Below are positions 25,239 to 33,507 of a DNA stretch of 33,507 nt, one piece after another. The stretch lies in assembly GCA_903857165.1 (NCBI GenBank), contig CAIODU010000030.1, forward strand, positions 1-33,507, given 5' to 3'. The first letter of the stretch is position 1. Every line of letters begins with the position of its first letter. This DNA is from an uncultured Methylococcaceae bacterium (lineage in GTDB: Bacteria; Pseudomonadota; Gammaproteobacteria; Methylococcales; Methylococcaceae). Below the pieces are notes generated by a model that was not told the origin of the DNA, ran no database searches, and was given only the letters and a program-made list of their open reading frames with translations. Position numbers and translations under genes: made by a program.

Positions 25239-25778
25239 ATGGCTACCGTACAAGAAGAAGTTTGGGAAATACTGCGCAAACTTGCACTGAGTTCAGAGGA
25301 AACTAACCAAAAGATGCGGGAAACCGACCGCAAGTTGAAAGAAGTGACCACCGCCATTGGGCGCTTGGGAAACCGCTTGGGCGAGTTTGTCGAGGAGATG
25401 GTGCGTCCTTCCGTCGTGCGCTTGTTCCAACAACGCGGCATAGCGGTCCATCAGGTGTTTCGCGGCGCATACGCCGAGCGTGACGGTGATGCCATGGAAA
25501 TCGACCTGCTGGTGGTCAATAGTCTTAATGTGGTGTTAGTCGAGGTGAAAAGCGAACTGAAGGCAGATGATGTCAAGGATCATGTGTCGCGTCTGGTGCG
25601 GTTCAAGAAGCTGTTCCCGCAATATGCCGGTTTCCGGGTGATGGGCGCGGTGGCGGGAATGGTCGTGCCTGAGGATGCTGCCCGCTTCGCTTACCGGAAG
25701 GGGTTGTTTGTACTGGCGCAAAGCGGCGACTCGATGACCATTGGCAATGATGAAAATTTCACTCCGGGTGTATGGTGA
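25239..25778 (+). CDS. PD-(D/E)XK nuclease-like protein (DUF3782 type)
   Basis: 179 residues: an N-terminal helical, coiled-coil part (about 5-55, repeated TDRKLKE/GRLGNRLGEF pattern) followed by a compact PD-(D/E)XK-like fold. The active-site pattern is visible as E87-I-D89 on one strand and E102-V-K104 (VEVKS) on the next. Similar proteins are frequent in cyanobacteria and methanotrophs, often in many copies, and are of unknown function; some resemble transposon- or defence-associated nucleases. AGGGG precedes the ATG. The gene stands alone between repeat elements, which fits an accessory, mobile origin. Fold call is confident, function unknown. Confidence 0.75.
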   Translation: MATVQEEVWEILRKLALSSEETNQKMRETDRKLKEVTTAIGRLGNRLGEFVEEMVRPSVVRLFQQRGIAVHQVFRGAYAERDGDAMEIDLLVVNSLNVVLVEVKSELKADDVKDHVSRLVRFKKLFPQYAGFRVMGAVAGMVVPEDAARFAYRKGLFVLAQSGDSMTIGNDENFTPGVW

Positions 25779-25797
25779 ACTGCGCGGTTAGGAACCT

Positions 25798-25822
25798 CGT
25801 AGCTCGGCAAGCCTTTGCCGAC
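25798..25822. repeat. Short copy of the CGGCAA...TTGCCG palindromic core
   Basis: A hairpin around CGGCAAGCCTTTGCCG, related to the cores in the elements near 4.5, 6.1 and 25.1 kb. It lies between the convergent PD-(D/E)XK gene and the FAD-linked dehydrogenase gene and could terminate both transcripts. Confidence 0.4.
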
Positions 25823-25862
25823 AATGTCGCCAAAGTCGAGTTTAAGGCAGCTTGACAAGTCG

Positions 25863-27245
25863 CTAATCCGGCAGCATCTTCCCCCTATTCAATATCCCAT
25901 TCGGATCAAACTGCCGCTTGATCGCCCGCATCAAATCCATCGAAACGGTATCCAGTTCCCGGCTGACATAATCCCGCTTGACCAAGCCGATGCCGTGTTC
26001 GCCAGATAGGGTTCCGCGCAAACCCAATACCAAATCGAATACCTCGCTCAGGCATTCTTCGGCTTGTTCCTGTTGCCCCGGTTGGGCCGGGTCGAGCAGC
26101 AGGTTGACATGAATGTTGCCATTGCCGGCATGGCCGAAGTTGACGATGGGAATGCCATGTTTTTGAGATAAGCTATTCAAACCGCCAATGAGGGCGGGCA
26201 GTTCGGTGACGGGCACAACCACGTCTTCGTTGATTTTGCCGGGGGCGACTTTGCGCAATGCCGGGGACAGTGCCTTGCGGGTGCGCCATAGTGCCTCGAC
26301 TTCCGAGGCATTGCGGGCAATGAGGAAATCCAACATGCCTTCCACCTGGGCGGAGTGTGCGATGCATGCCACCGCCGCGTCCAAGCCGGACTCCGGCCCG
26401 TCGATTTCGATCATCAGCAAAGCCCCGGCCCCGGTCGGCAATTCCACGTCGGAGTAGTGGCGGATCATCTCAATGGCATTGGCATCCATGAACTCCAAGG
26501 CGCAGGGGGTCAACGGCTGTGCCATGATGCGGGCGATGGCACGGGTGGCGGCATCGACGCTGGCGTAAACGGCCCGTAGGGTGCGTATGGACTCAGGGAG
26601 CGGGGTGAGCTTAAGGGTGGCCGCGGTGATGATTGCCAAGGTGCCTTCGCTGCCGACGATGAGCCGGGTCAGGTCCAAGCCCACCACGCCTTTGCTGGTG
26701 TAAACCCCGGTGCGCAGTTCGCGCCCGTCGCCGGTCACTGCACGCAGTCCAAAAATATTGTCGCGCGGGGTGCCGTATTTGACGGCACGGGGCCCGGCGG
26801 AGTTGTAGGCGAGGTTGCCGCCGATGCTGCAATAAGCGGCGCTGGTTGGGTCCGGTGGCCAGAAGAAGCCCAAAGGTTTCAGCGTGTCTTGCAAAGTTTG
26901 GTTGGTCAGGCCCGGTTCCACCACGGCGAAACGGTTGTCAGGGGCCAATTCGAGGATGCGGCTCATGCGTTCCAGCGACATCGTCAAGCCGCCTTCCAAT
27001 GGCACGACCGCGCCAGTGGTGCCGGTGCCGCGCCCGCGCGGGGTCAGCGGGACATGATATTCGTTGCACAATCGCACGACCGCCATAACCTCGTCATGGG
27101 TGGCGGGGAAGGCCACCGCTTCGGGCAAAGCGTGTCTTTTGGAGTTGTCGTAGCCGTAAGTCCAACAGTCGGCGGGGTCGGTGTGGATTTTCCCGACCGG
27201 CAAGCTTTGCCGCAGACGGTTGAGGAATTCGGCTGTAATCGCCAT
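25863..27245 (-). CDS. FAD-linked oxidase, D-lactate or glycolate dehydrogenase type (GlcD/Dld)
   Basis: 460-residue flavoenzyme of the VAO/PCMH family. The FAD_binding_4 domain (about 40-215) has PRGRGTGTTGAVVP, GGNLAYNSAGPRAVKYG and VGSEGTLAIIT; the FAD-oxidase C domain (about 235-458) has NFGHAGNGNIHVN and LSGEHGIG, the substrate-binding and metal histidines of this group. It oxidises a 2-hydroxyacid such as D-lactate or glycolate and passes electrons to quinone or cytochrome. Which substrate applies cannot be read from the sequence; no glcE/glcF partners are visible, which favours a stand-alone D-lactate dehydrogenase. It starts three bases after the diaA stop and so is the last gene of that operon. 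Confidence 0.88.
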   Translation of the reverse strand: MAITAEFLNRLRQSLPVGKIHTDPADCWTYGYDNSKRHALPEAVAFPATHDEVMAVVRLCNEYHVPLTPRGRGTGTTGAVVPLEGGLTMSLERMSRILELAPDNRFAVVEPGLTNQTLQDTLKPLGFFWPPDPTSAAYCSIGGNLAYNSAGPRAVKYGTPRDNIFGLRAVTGDGRELRTGVYTSKGVVGLDLTRLIVGSEGTLAIITAATLKLTPLPESIRTLRAVYASVDAATRAIARIMAQPLTPCALEFMDANAIEMIRHYSDVELPTGAGALLMIEIDGPESGLDAAVACIAHSAQVEGMLDFLIARNASEVEALWRTRKALSPALRKVAPGKINEDVVVPVTELPALIGGLNSLSQKHGIPIVNFGHAGNGNIHVNLLLDPAQPGQQEQAEECLSEVFDLVLGLRGTLSGEHGIGLVKRDYVSRELDTVSMDLMRAIKRQFDPNGILNRGKMLPD

Positions 27246-27248
27246 GGT

Positions 27249-28055
<807 letters not shown>

Positions 28056-28179
28056 CACTGCCATTAAGTTAAGGATATTGCACTAGCCAAAACCGTTTGT
28101 AGTCCCGGCTTCAGCCGGTTTTTTTCCCAGCCGTTCACCGCCTAAAGGCGGGACTACGAACGCTAATTTAATGGCAGTG
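28056..28179. repeat. MITE-like element with 15-bp terminal inverted repeats next to yraN
   Basis: CACTGCCATTAAGTT (28056-28070) and AATTTAATGGCAGTG (28165-28179) are inverted ends with one mismatch, enclosing 124 bp. The core has an opposed pair GTAGTCCCG / CGGGACTAC and the stem GGCTTCAGCC. Its terminal sequence CACTGCCATTAAGTTAAGGA agrees at 15 of 20 positions with the ends of the 124-bp element at 4457-4580, so both probably belong to one family. It abuts the yraN stop codon (28181-28183). Confidence 0.6.
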
Positions 28180-28180
28180 T

Positions 28181-28564
28181 CTATCCCGTCTGGAAAGCGT
28201 CTTTGATCCATTGTATCGCAAGCTTGCCTTGGTCAGGCGAAACCGCTGCCACATCGAAACGGGCAGGGCGGTCAATGCGCTTCGCCGCCAAGTAATGTCT
28301 GGCGGCGTATATCAACCGGGCCTGCTTGTGAGTGCCAACGCTCGCCAGCGCCCCACCGAAGCGCTGGTCGGAACGGAAGCGCACTTCCACGAAGACGATC
28401 TTGCCGCCATCCCGCATGATGAGGTCGATTTCACCGCCCCGGCAGCGATAGTTTCTTTCCACCAGTGCCAAACCATGGGCTTGAAGATAGGCCAAGGCAC
28501 TGTCTTCAGCCCGCTGCCCTGCGGTCAAGTGACCGGCTTTTGGTTCTTTGCCGAATAGCATCAA
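28181..28564 (-). CDS. yraN: UPF0102 / YraN family nuclease-like protein
   Basis: 127-residue member of the YraN (UPF0102) family, related to Holliday-junction-type PD-(D/E)XK endonucleases; cellular role not established. Typical motifs: G-x-x-AE-x-x-A-x-x-YL near residue 16-28, NYRCRGGEIDLI (E45, D47) and VFVEVRFR (E in EVR). The start overlaps the lpoA stop by four bases (28561-28564), implying translational coupling. Length is normal for the family. A second ATG follows immediately, so the exact start may shift by one residue. Confidence 0.95.
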   Translation of the reverse strand: MMLFGKEPKAGHLTAGQRAEDSALAYLQAHGLALVERNYRCRGGEIDLIMRDGGKIVFVEVRFRSDQRFGGALASVGTHKQARLIYAARHYLAAKRIDRPARFDVAAVSPDQGKLAIQWIKDAFQTG

Positions 28565-30489
28565 GGTGAAGTCGGCATCGAGCTGGGCTGGAGCGTTGGC
28601 GCGATGCCACGCGGTTGCAGCGTGTTGCCTTCAAACTGCGCACAGTGCAATTGACGGTTTACCCGGTTGCCCTTTAGCGTCAATACGCCAGTGGCCCCGG
28701 AAAACCGGCTGAGTCCGCTGTTTTTCATCAGTTGAAGTTCTGTAATTAACTGGTAGGCATCAATGCCCATCGGCAACAGGCGCAAATATACCTCGGGGGT
28801 TTGTTGGGCCACTGATTGTAAGGCTTGCCGGGACAGCACCCCGCCATCGCTGCCCAATAGCCAAGGGCTATCGCAAAAAGTCACCCCGGACAGATCGGCG
28901 TTTTGCGGTGCGGTCGGTTGTCCGTTAAATATCAGTGAAGTCGCATAGACCGGAATGCGGCTAGGTTCTTGGTTTTCGATATGCGGGTTGAGCAATTTGC
29001 CATCGCGTGAATCGGCAATCATGAAGATGAATTCCGGCGGCGGGGCGCTTGCCGTGGCCGTGTCACCACTCGCCACGTTGGACAGTAGGCGTTTTGCAGT
29101 GTCGGAATAGTCTGCCGCACCGGGTTGGTAAGTCTTGATGTTGGAGATTCTTCCGCCCAGGCTTTTCCAGTAGTTGCTGAAATGGCTGATCATGCGCTGG
29201 CCGAAGGCCGACGTGGGGGCTAACAATAATGCATTCTGGCGGCCATCGAACCAGGCAAGGCTGGAAGACTGTTCGACCTCCTGTTCCGGGGTCAGGGCGA
29301 ATTGGTAAATGCCATCGCGGTTGTTGGCCTCAGGCGTTTGATTGAGCGCCAACACGGGAACGGCGAATTCGCCGATTCTGGCCAGCGCCGCCACTTCTTC
29401 CTTGAGCAAAGGCCCGATGACAAAGCGTGCTCCCTCATCGGCCAACTTCCGGTAAATGGCCCCTATGTCAACGCCTTGTGTATCGACAAAGCGCAATTCA
29501 GGCCGAGTCGGATTGGTGTCGGCGTTCCACGCCGCCGTCAGCCCGGTGCGGACGGCTTGGGCAGCTTGGGCGTAAGTACCGGTCAACGGCAGCATGACGC
29601 CGATGATCCCGTTGGTTGCCGCCGGGGCTGCTTGAGCAGGGGGTTGAGGGGGAGCCGGCGTAATCGTCGCCTGAATCGGCGCGGGCGGAGGCGCAACAGG
29701 CTCTGTCGTCGTGGATTTCAGCGGGGTGATCTGCACGGCTTTGCTTTTCTTGGCCGAGAAACCCTCGACAAATGAACCGTTCGCCGGGTGGCTAGGATAT
29801 TTCGCCCGCCAAGCCTGTAGCGCCGCAGACCGGTTGGCTTCAGGGCTGCGCAGGGCGATGACCAAGGCCATCCATCCGCCCAGGGTGCCTTGGGAACTGG
29901 GCTGTAGATCGGTCAGGACTTTATAGGGCAGGTGGTTTAGCGCGTCGTAAATGGCTTCGTTGTTTTTTTGTATCGCATCGGCATTGTTGGTCAACTGCCC
30001 GTAGTAGACCCGTTCGCGGGCGCATTCCAGCATATTGCCCAACTGGTTGTAGGCCGAAGCGCGCAGTATGTGATAATGCGCGCGTAACGGCGAGGTGAGC
30101 AGTTGGTAATTGATGCCATCCAAGCGGGCCATGGCTTGACGCGCATCGCCTTGGTTCAAATCCAGACGCGCCCGCAGCAGGGCGTAGCGTTGCCGGTCGC
30201 CTTCCTCCAACTCATCCGGATTGATTGCGCCGAGCAGCGCACGCGCCGCACGGTCATTGCCGGTCCGCAATTCGGCATCGGCGGCCAGCAGGCGGTAATA
30301 ATCCGCACCGTCGCCGGAGCGCTCGGCGAGGCGTTGGTAGATTTGCGATGCGCCGGCATAATCGCCGTTGCGGAAACGGTCGCTCGCTTCGGCTATCAGC
30401 GGAGTGTCGCGATACCTCGTCGATTGCCCGGCACAGCCGGCCAGGATGAGGGTGAGGCTTAAGGTCAACAGCAACTTGGCGATGGGCAT
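28561..30489 (-). CDS. lpoA: Penicillin-binding protein activator LpoA
   Basis: Outer-membrane lipoprotein that activates peptidoglycan synthase PBP1A. 642 residues with a lipoprotein signal (hydrophobic stretch and lipobox LAGC, acylated C19). It has an N-terminal TPR-like helical region (about 25-235), a proline/alanine-rich linker (about 255-295) and a C-terminal periplasmic-binding-protein type I domain from about 298 (IIGVMLPLTGTYAQAA) to near 625. Length and architecture match gammaproteobacterial LpoA. Divergent from rsmI across 41 bp, as in E. coli; first gene of the lpoA-yraN-diaA-dehydrogenase cluster. Confidence 0.93.
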   Translation of the reverse strand: MPIAKLLLTLSLTLILAGCAGQSTRYRDTPLIAEASDRFRNGDYAGASQIYQRLAERSGDGADYYRLLAADAELRTGNDRAARALLGAINPDELEEGDRQRYALLRARLDLNQGDARQAMARLDGINYQLLTSPLRAHYHILRASAYNQLGNMLECARERVYYGQLTNNADAIQKNNEAIYDALNHLPYKVLTDLQPSSQGTLGGWMALVIALRSPEANRSAALQAWRAKYPSHPANGSFVEGFSAKKSKAVQITPLKSTTTEPVAPPPAPIQATITPAPPQPPAQAAPAATNGIIGVMLPLTGTYAQAAQAVRTGLTAAWNADTNPTRPELRFVDTQGVDIGAIYRKLADEGARFVIGPLLKEEVAALARIGEFAVPVLALNQTPEANNRDGIYQFALTPEQEVEQSSSLAWFDGRQNALLLAPTSAFGQRMISHFSNYWKSLGGRISNIKTYQPGAADYSDTAKRLLSNVASGDTATASAPPPEFIFMIADSRDGKLLNPHIENQEPSRIPVYATSLIFNGQPTAPQNADLSGVTFCDSPWLLGSDGGVLSRQALQSVAQQTPEVYLRLLPMGIDAYQLITELQLMKNSGLSRFSGATGVLTLKGNRVNRQLHCAQFEGNTLQPRGIAPTLQPSSMPTSP

Positions 30490-30530
30490 GGGGATGAATT
30501 TTAAAGTTTATCAAGTTTGGGGGTGAAAAC

Positions 30531-31385
30531 GTGGCAGACAATCCTAAAGGCATACTATACCTAGTTGCGACACCAATCGGCAATCTGGCTGATCTTACTT
30601 TTCGCGCCGTGGAGGTTTTACAAGCGGTCGATTTCATCGCTTGCGAGGACACCCGCCACAGCCGGCCCTTGCTGGATCGGTATAATATTGACAAACCTTT
30701 GACCGCTTTGCACGAACATAATGAAGTGGCCGCGTCAGCAAAACTCTTGGACAGGCTGGGGCAGGGCGAATCCATGGCCTTGATTTCCGATGCGGGAACC
30801 CCGTTGGTCAACGACCCCGGCTTTCCCCTAGTGCGGTTGGCGGTGGAACGCGGTGTGTCAGTCGTGCCAGTTCCGGGGGCTTGTGCCTTGGTTGCAGCGC
30901 TTTCCGCCAGTGGCTTGGCCCCCAGCCGTTTTGCCTTTGAAGGGTTTCCACCTCGCACTTCACCCGCCAGGCGCACCCTATTGGAGGGCTTGGCAGATGA
31001 TGCAAGGACGCTGATTTTCTATGAATCCAGCCACCGGGTATTGGCCTTCGTCAAAGACATTGCCAGTGTGTTGCCTCCGCAACGTCGCATTGTCATTGCC
31101 CGCGAGTTGACCAAAATACACGAAACCATCGTCCGTTGCACGATCACTGAAGCCATTGGCTTGATTGAGGCCGACCCGTTTATGCAAAAAGGCGAATTCG
31201 TCGTGCTACTCGAAGGCGCACCACCAAAGCCAAAAGACGATTTGACAGCGGAACAAATGCGGGTGCTGAAATTATTATTGGAAGAATGCTCGGTCAAAAC
31301 CGCCGCATTATTGGCCGCGAAAATCACCAGGGCTAGGAAAGAACTGCTGTATCAGGCGGCGCTGATGTTGGCGGATAAAAAATAA
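30531..31385 (+). CDS. rsmI: 16S rRNA (cytidine(1402)-2'-O)-methyltransferase
   Basis: SAM-dependent tetrapyrrole-methylase-fold enzyme that 2'-O-methylates C1402 of 16S rRNA. 284 residues with the diagnostic N terminus LYLVATPIGNLADLTFRAVE, then CEDTRHSRPLLDRY, ISDAGTPLVNDPG and PVPGACALVAALSASG, and a C-terminal YraL-type helical tail. The start is GTG at 30531, supported by GGGGGTG six bases upstream; no in-frame ATG precedes the conserved part. Divergent to lpoA with a 41-bp gap that must contain both promoters. Confidence 0.97.
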   Translation: MADNPKGILYLVATPIGNLADLTFRAVEVLQAVDFIACEDTRHSRPLLDRYNIDKPLTALHEHNEVAASAKLLDRLGQGESMALISDAGTPLVNDPGFPLVRLAVERGVSVVPVPGACALVAALSASGLAPSRFAFEGFPPRTSPARRTLLEGLADDARTLIFYESSHRVLAFVKDIASVLPPQRRIVIARELTKIHETIVRCTITEAIGLIEADPFMQKGEFVVLLEGAPPKPKDDLTAEQMRVLKLLLEECSVKTAALLAAKITRARKELLYQAALMLADKK

Positions 31386-31437
31386 ATGTTAAACTTTGCA
31401 TTATCACATAGCACACGACGAGGTTTAGCAAACAATC

Positions 31438-32184
31438 ATGGCAGGCCATAGCAAATGGGCTAACATCCAACACCGCAAAGGCGCACAAGACGCCAAGCGG
31501 GGCAAACTGTTCACCAAATTCATCCGCGAAATCACCGTTTCGGCACGCATGGCCGGCGGCGATCCATCCCATAACGCGCGTCTGCGTGCCGTCATGGACA
31601 AGGCACTGACGGCAAACATGACCAAGGACACCATCGAACGCGCCATCAAAAAAGGCATTGGCGGGGCGGACAGCGACAACTTCGAGGAAGTGCGCTACGA
31701 GGGTTACGGCCCTGGAGGCATTGCCGTGTTGGTGGATTGCCTCACCGACAACCGCAACCGCACGGTCGGCGAGGTGCGCCACGCCTTCAACAAGGCCGGC
31801 GGCAATTTGGGCACGGACGGTTCGGTCGCCTATATGTTCAGCAAGGTCGGCATCCTTAGCTTTCCCATCGGCGTGGACGAGGACACCGTGATGGAAGCCG
31901 CACTGGAAGCCGGGGCGGACGATGTCATCAGCAACGACGACGGCTCGGTTGACGTGATCACCTCCCAGGAAAATTTCGAGTCGGTTAAAGCAACGCTGGC
32001 TGGCGCGGGCCTAAAACCGGAAAATGCCGAAGTGACGATGCGGGCCGGCACCAGTACCTCACTCGGACAGGACGACGCGGAAAAGCTGATCCGCCTGATC
32101 GAGCGCTTGGATGACTTGGACGACGTGCAAAACGTCTACTCCAACGCCGACATCAGCGAGGAAATCCTCGAGAAGATTGCTTGA
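31438..32184 (+). CDS. yebC: YebC/PmpR family transcriptional regulator or translation factor
   Basis: 248-residue YebC family protein, full length. Starts with the hallmark [18 protein letters not shown] and contains the [14 protein letters not shown] and [23 protein letters not shown] blocks. Family members bind DNA in some species (PmpR) and, in others, help ribosomes translate proline-rich stretches; which applies here is unknown. It precedes ruvC with overlapping stop and start, an arrangement widely conserved in proteobacteria. Confidence 0.97.
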   Translation: MAGHSKWANIQHRKGAQDAKRGKLFTKFIREITVSARMAGGDPSHNARLRAVMDKALTANMTKDTIERAIKKGIGGADSDNFEEVRYEGYGPGGIAVLVDCLTDNRNRTVGEVRHAFNKAGGNLGTDGSVAYMFSKVGILSFPIGVDEDTVMEAALEAGADDVISNDDGSVDVITSQENFESVKATLAGAGLKPENAEVTMRAGTSTSLGQDDAEKLIRLIERLDDLDDVQNVYSNADISEEILEKIA

Positions 32185-32699
32185 CCCGTATCCTCGGCAT
32201 CGACCCCGGCTCCCGCTCCACCGGCTACGGCCTGATTGATGCCGCAGCCAAGGGTCCGATGTTGGTGGCCTGTGGTTGCATCCGCACCGAGTCCGACACC
32301 TTTCCCTACCGGCTCAAGCAAATTTACGACGGCATTGTCGATATCGTCCGCCAGTATAAGCCCGATGAACTGGCGATTGAGCAGGTGTTCATGCACAAGA
32401 ACGCCGATTCCGCGTTGAAACTCGGCCAAGCCCGTGGGGCTGCCCTCTGCGCGGTGCTGGTGGCGGGCCTGCCGGTGCATGAATACGCCGCCCGACAAGT
32501 CAAGCAAGCCATCGTCGGCAAGGGCAGCGCGGACAAGATACAGGTCCAGCACATGGTCAAAATACTGTTGAATCTTTCCGGCCAACTCCAGGCCGATGCG
32601 GGCGATGCCTTGGGCGTGGCGTTGTGCCATCTGCACACTCGGGAAACTAACCGGCGCATTGAGGCAATGACGCGGAAAATCGCCGGGGCCAAGGCATGA
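32181..32699 (+). CDS. ruvC: Holliday junction resolvase RuvC
   Basis: 172-residue crossover-junction endonuclease that cuts four-way junctions bound by RuvAB. The acidic catalytic set is complete: D8 in [12 protein letters not shown]67 in LAIEQVF, D139 and D142 in [14 protein letters not shown] (E. coli D7, E66, D138, D141). The start is TTG at 32181, overlapping the yebC stop (TTGA); no better start exists because the conserved first strand begins at residue 3. The stop overlaps the ruvA start (ATGA), so yebC-ruvC-ruvA are translationally coupled. Confidence 0.97.
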   Translation: MTRILGIDPGSRSTGYGLIDAAAKGPMLVACGCIRTESDTFPYRLKQIYDGIVDIVRQYKPDELAIEQVFMHKNADSALKLGQARGAALCAVLVAGLPVHEYAARQVKQAIVGKGSADKIQVQHMVKILLNLSGQLQADAGDALGVALCHLHTRETNRRIEAMTRKIAGAKA

Positions 32700-33301
32700 T
32701 CGGTTTCCTGCGCGGCATATTGGTCGCCAAAAAAGCCCCGTTCTTGCTATTGGACGTTCACGGCGTGGGCTACGAAATCGACGCACCCATGTCCACCTTC
32801 TTCAAACTGCCGAAAGTGGGCGAGGAAGTGTTCCTGCACACGCACCTAGCCGTGCGTGAGGATGCCCACACGCTGTATGGCTTTTTCACCGAACCCGAAC
32901 GCGCCCTGTTCCGCAGCCTAATCAAAGTCAGCGGGGTCGGGGCTAAACTGGCACTGGGCATACTTTCGGGGTTGAGTGTGGAGGAATTCCATCAGTGCAT
33001 CCAAACCGGCAACACCGCCATGCTGGTCCGCACACCGGGCATAGGCAAGAAAACCGCCGAGCGGCTGGTCATCGAGATGCGCGACCGTTTGCCGGGGGTT
33101 GATGGCTTGCAGGTCTCCGTTGGCGTTGGCGGAGTTTCCTCACCCGTCGAAGCCAGCCCGATGCCTGATGCCATCAGCGCCCTGATCGCATTGGGTTTCA
33201 GGCCGCAAGACGCCAATGTGATGGTGCGATCCATTCCCGCCGAAGGCAAAACCAGCGAGGATTTGATTCGGTTGGCGTTGCAGGGGAAGGGGAAGAAATG
33301 A
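32696..33301 (+). CDS. ruvA: Holliday junction branch migration protein RuvA
   Basis: 201-residue junction-binding subunit that forms a tetramer and recruits the RuvB motor. Domain I (1-64) is an OB fold beginning MIGFLRG. Domain II has two helix-hairpin-helix motifs, [14 protein letters not shown] (about 80-94) and [16 protein letters not shown] (about 115-130). Domain III (about 155-201) contains [14 protein letters not shown]. All expected parts are present. RuvB, usually next, is not in the window; a palindromic element follows instead. Confidence 0.97.
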   Translation: MIGFLRGILVAKKAPFLLLDVHGVGYEIDAPMSTFFKLPKVGEEVFLHTHLAVREDAHTLYGFFTEPERALFRSLIKVSGVGAKLALGILSGLSVEEFHQCIQTGNTAMLVRTPGIGKKTAERLVIEMRDRLPGVDGLQVSVGVGGVSSPVEASPMPDAISALIALGFRPQDANVMVRSIPAEGKTSEDLIRLALQGKGKK

Positions 33302-33369
33302 CTAATTTTGCATGAAATTTCCCAATTCAGAACACGCTTTAATACCACCAGAAAAAATAAGCGGTTATC

Positions 33370-33507
33370 CTAAATTCGGCAGTTGGAATAGCTGTAGGGG
33401 CGAATTCATTCGCCAAATCAATGTATTACAGGCGAATGAATTCGCCCCTACAAAAACTCGCATGTTCATAATTGTTTTGACGTTTTATGTTCAACTGCCG
33501 GATTTAG
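33370..33507. repeat. MITE-like palindromic element at the window end
   Basis: CTAAATTCGGCAGTTG (33370-33385) and CAACTGCCGGATTTAG (33492-33507) are inverted ends with one mismatch. Within lies a perfect 21-bp inverted repeat, 33394-33414 and 33431-33451 (arms begin GTAGGGGCGAATTC), with a 16-base loop, able to fold into a long hairpin. The element directly follows ruvA and would terminate or attenuate transcription into the next gene. It ends exactly at the window edge, so a target-site duplication cannot be checked. Confidence 0.6.

Overview
The window looks like part of a gammaproteobacterial chromosome, most likely a methanotroph-like member of the Methylococcales. This is inferred from the lpoA-yraN-diaA and yebC-ruvC-ruvA blocks with the divergent rsmI, a PilY1 type IV pilus adhesin, a PEP-CTERM protein, and a secreted protein carrying a MopE-type metal-binding motif. 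No 16S or tRNA gene is visible, so the taxonomic call rests on gene content only. Coding is dense, GC is moderate (mid-50s by eye), and the intergenic gaps are repeatedly occupied by short palindromic, MITE-like elements.

Layout. 1-4.4 kb: PilY1-type adhesin with four extra inserted repeats. 4.7-6.0 kb: ispG (isoprenoid synthesis). 6.6-8.3 kb: small secreted protein, LpxH-like metallophosphoesterase, NUDIX hydrolase. 8.3-11.0 kb: FixL/FixJ-like kinase and regulator, overlapping by 11 bp, facing a divergent PEP-CTERM gene (11.3-11.9 kb) across an intergenic region with an 18-bp perfect palindrome and a sigma-54-like promoter. 12.1-18.6 kb, minus strand: a [NiFe] hydrogenase operon in the order hupH-like, hupS, hupL, a heme/MopE-motif secreted protein, hupE, hupD. 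18.8-20.2 kb: AAA ATPase fused to a roadblock/LC7 domain. 20.6-23.1 kb: a lower-GC restriction-modification island with a Dcm/EcoRII-like cytosine-5 methyltransferase, a small unknown protein, and an EcoRII-N plus HNH endonuclease. The endonuclease reads in frame into a periplasmic SCO/di-heme peroxidase-like protein (to 25.0 kb). 25.2-25.8 kb: PD-(D/E)XK/DUF3782-like protein. 25.9-30.5 kb, minus: lpoA-yraN-diaA and an FAD-linked D-lactate/glycolate dehydrogenase. 30.5-33.3 kb, plus: rsmI, yebC, ruvC, ruvA.

Most notable biology. The hydrogenase small subunit has a Tat signal but ends shortly after its last cluster motif, without a membrane anchor, and no cytochrome b (hupC) gene is present. 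The slot next to hupL instead holds an exported protein with one CxxCH heme site, two cadherin-like repeats and a MopE-type DxDxDG/cysteine motif. It is a candidate for an alternative electron acceptor or surface scaffold of the hydrogenase. The second notable feature is the 926-codon ORF joining a cytoplasmic type II endonuclease to an exported copper/heme protein, apparently created where the restriction island joins older chromosomal DNA.
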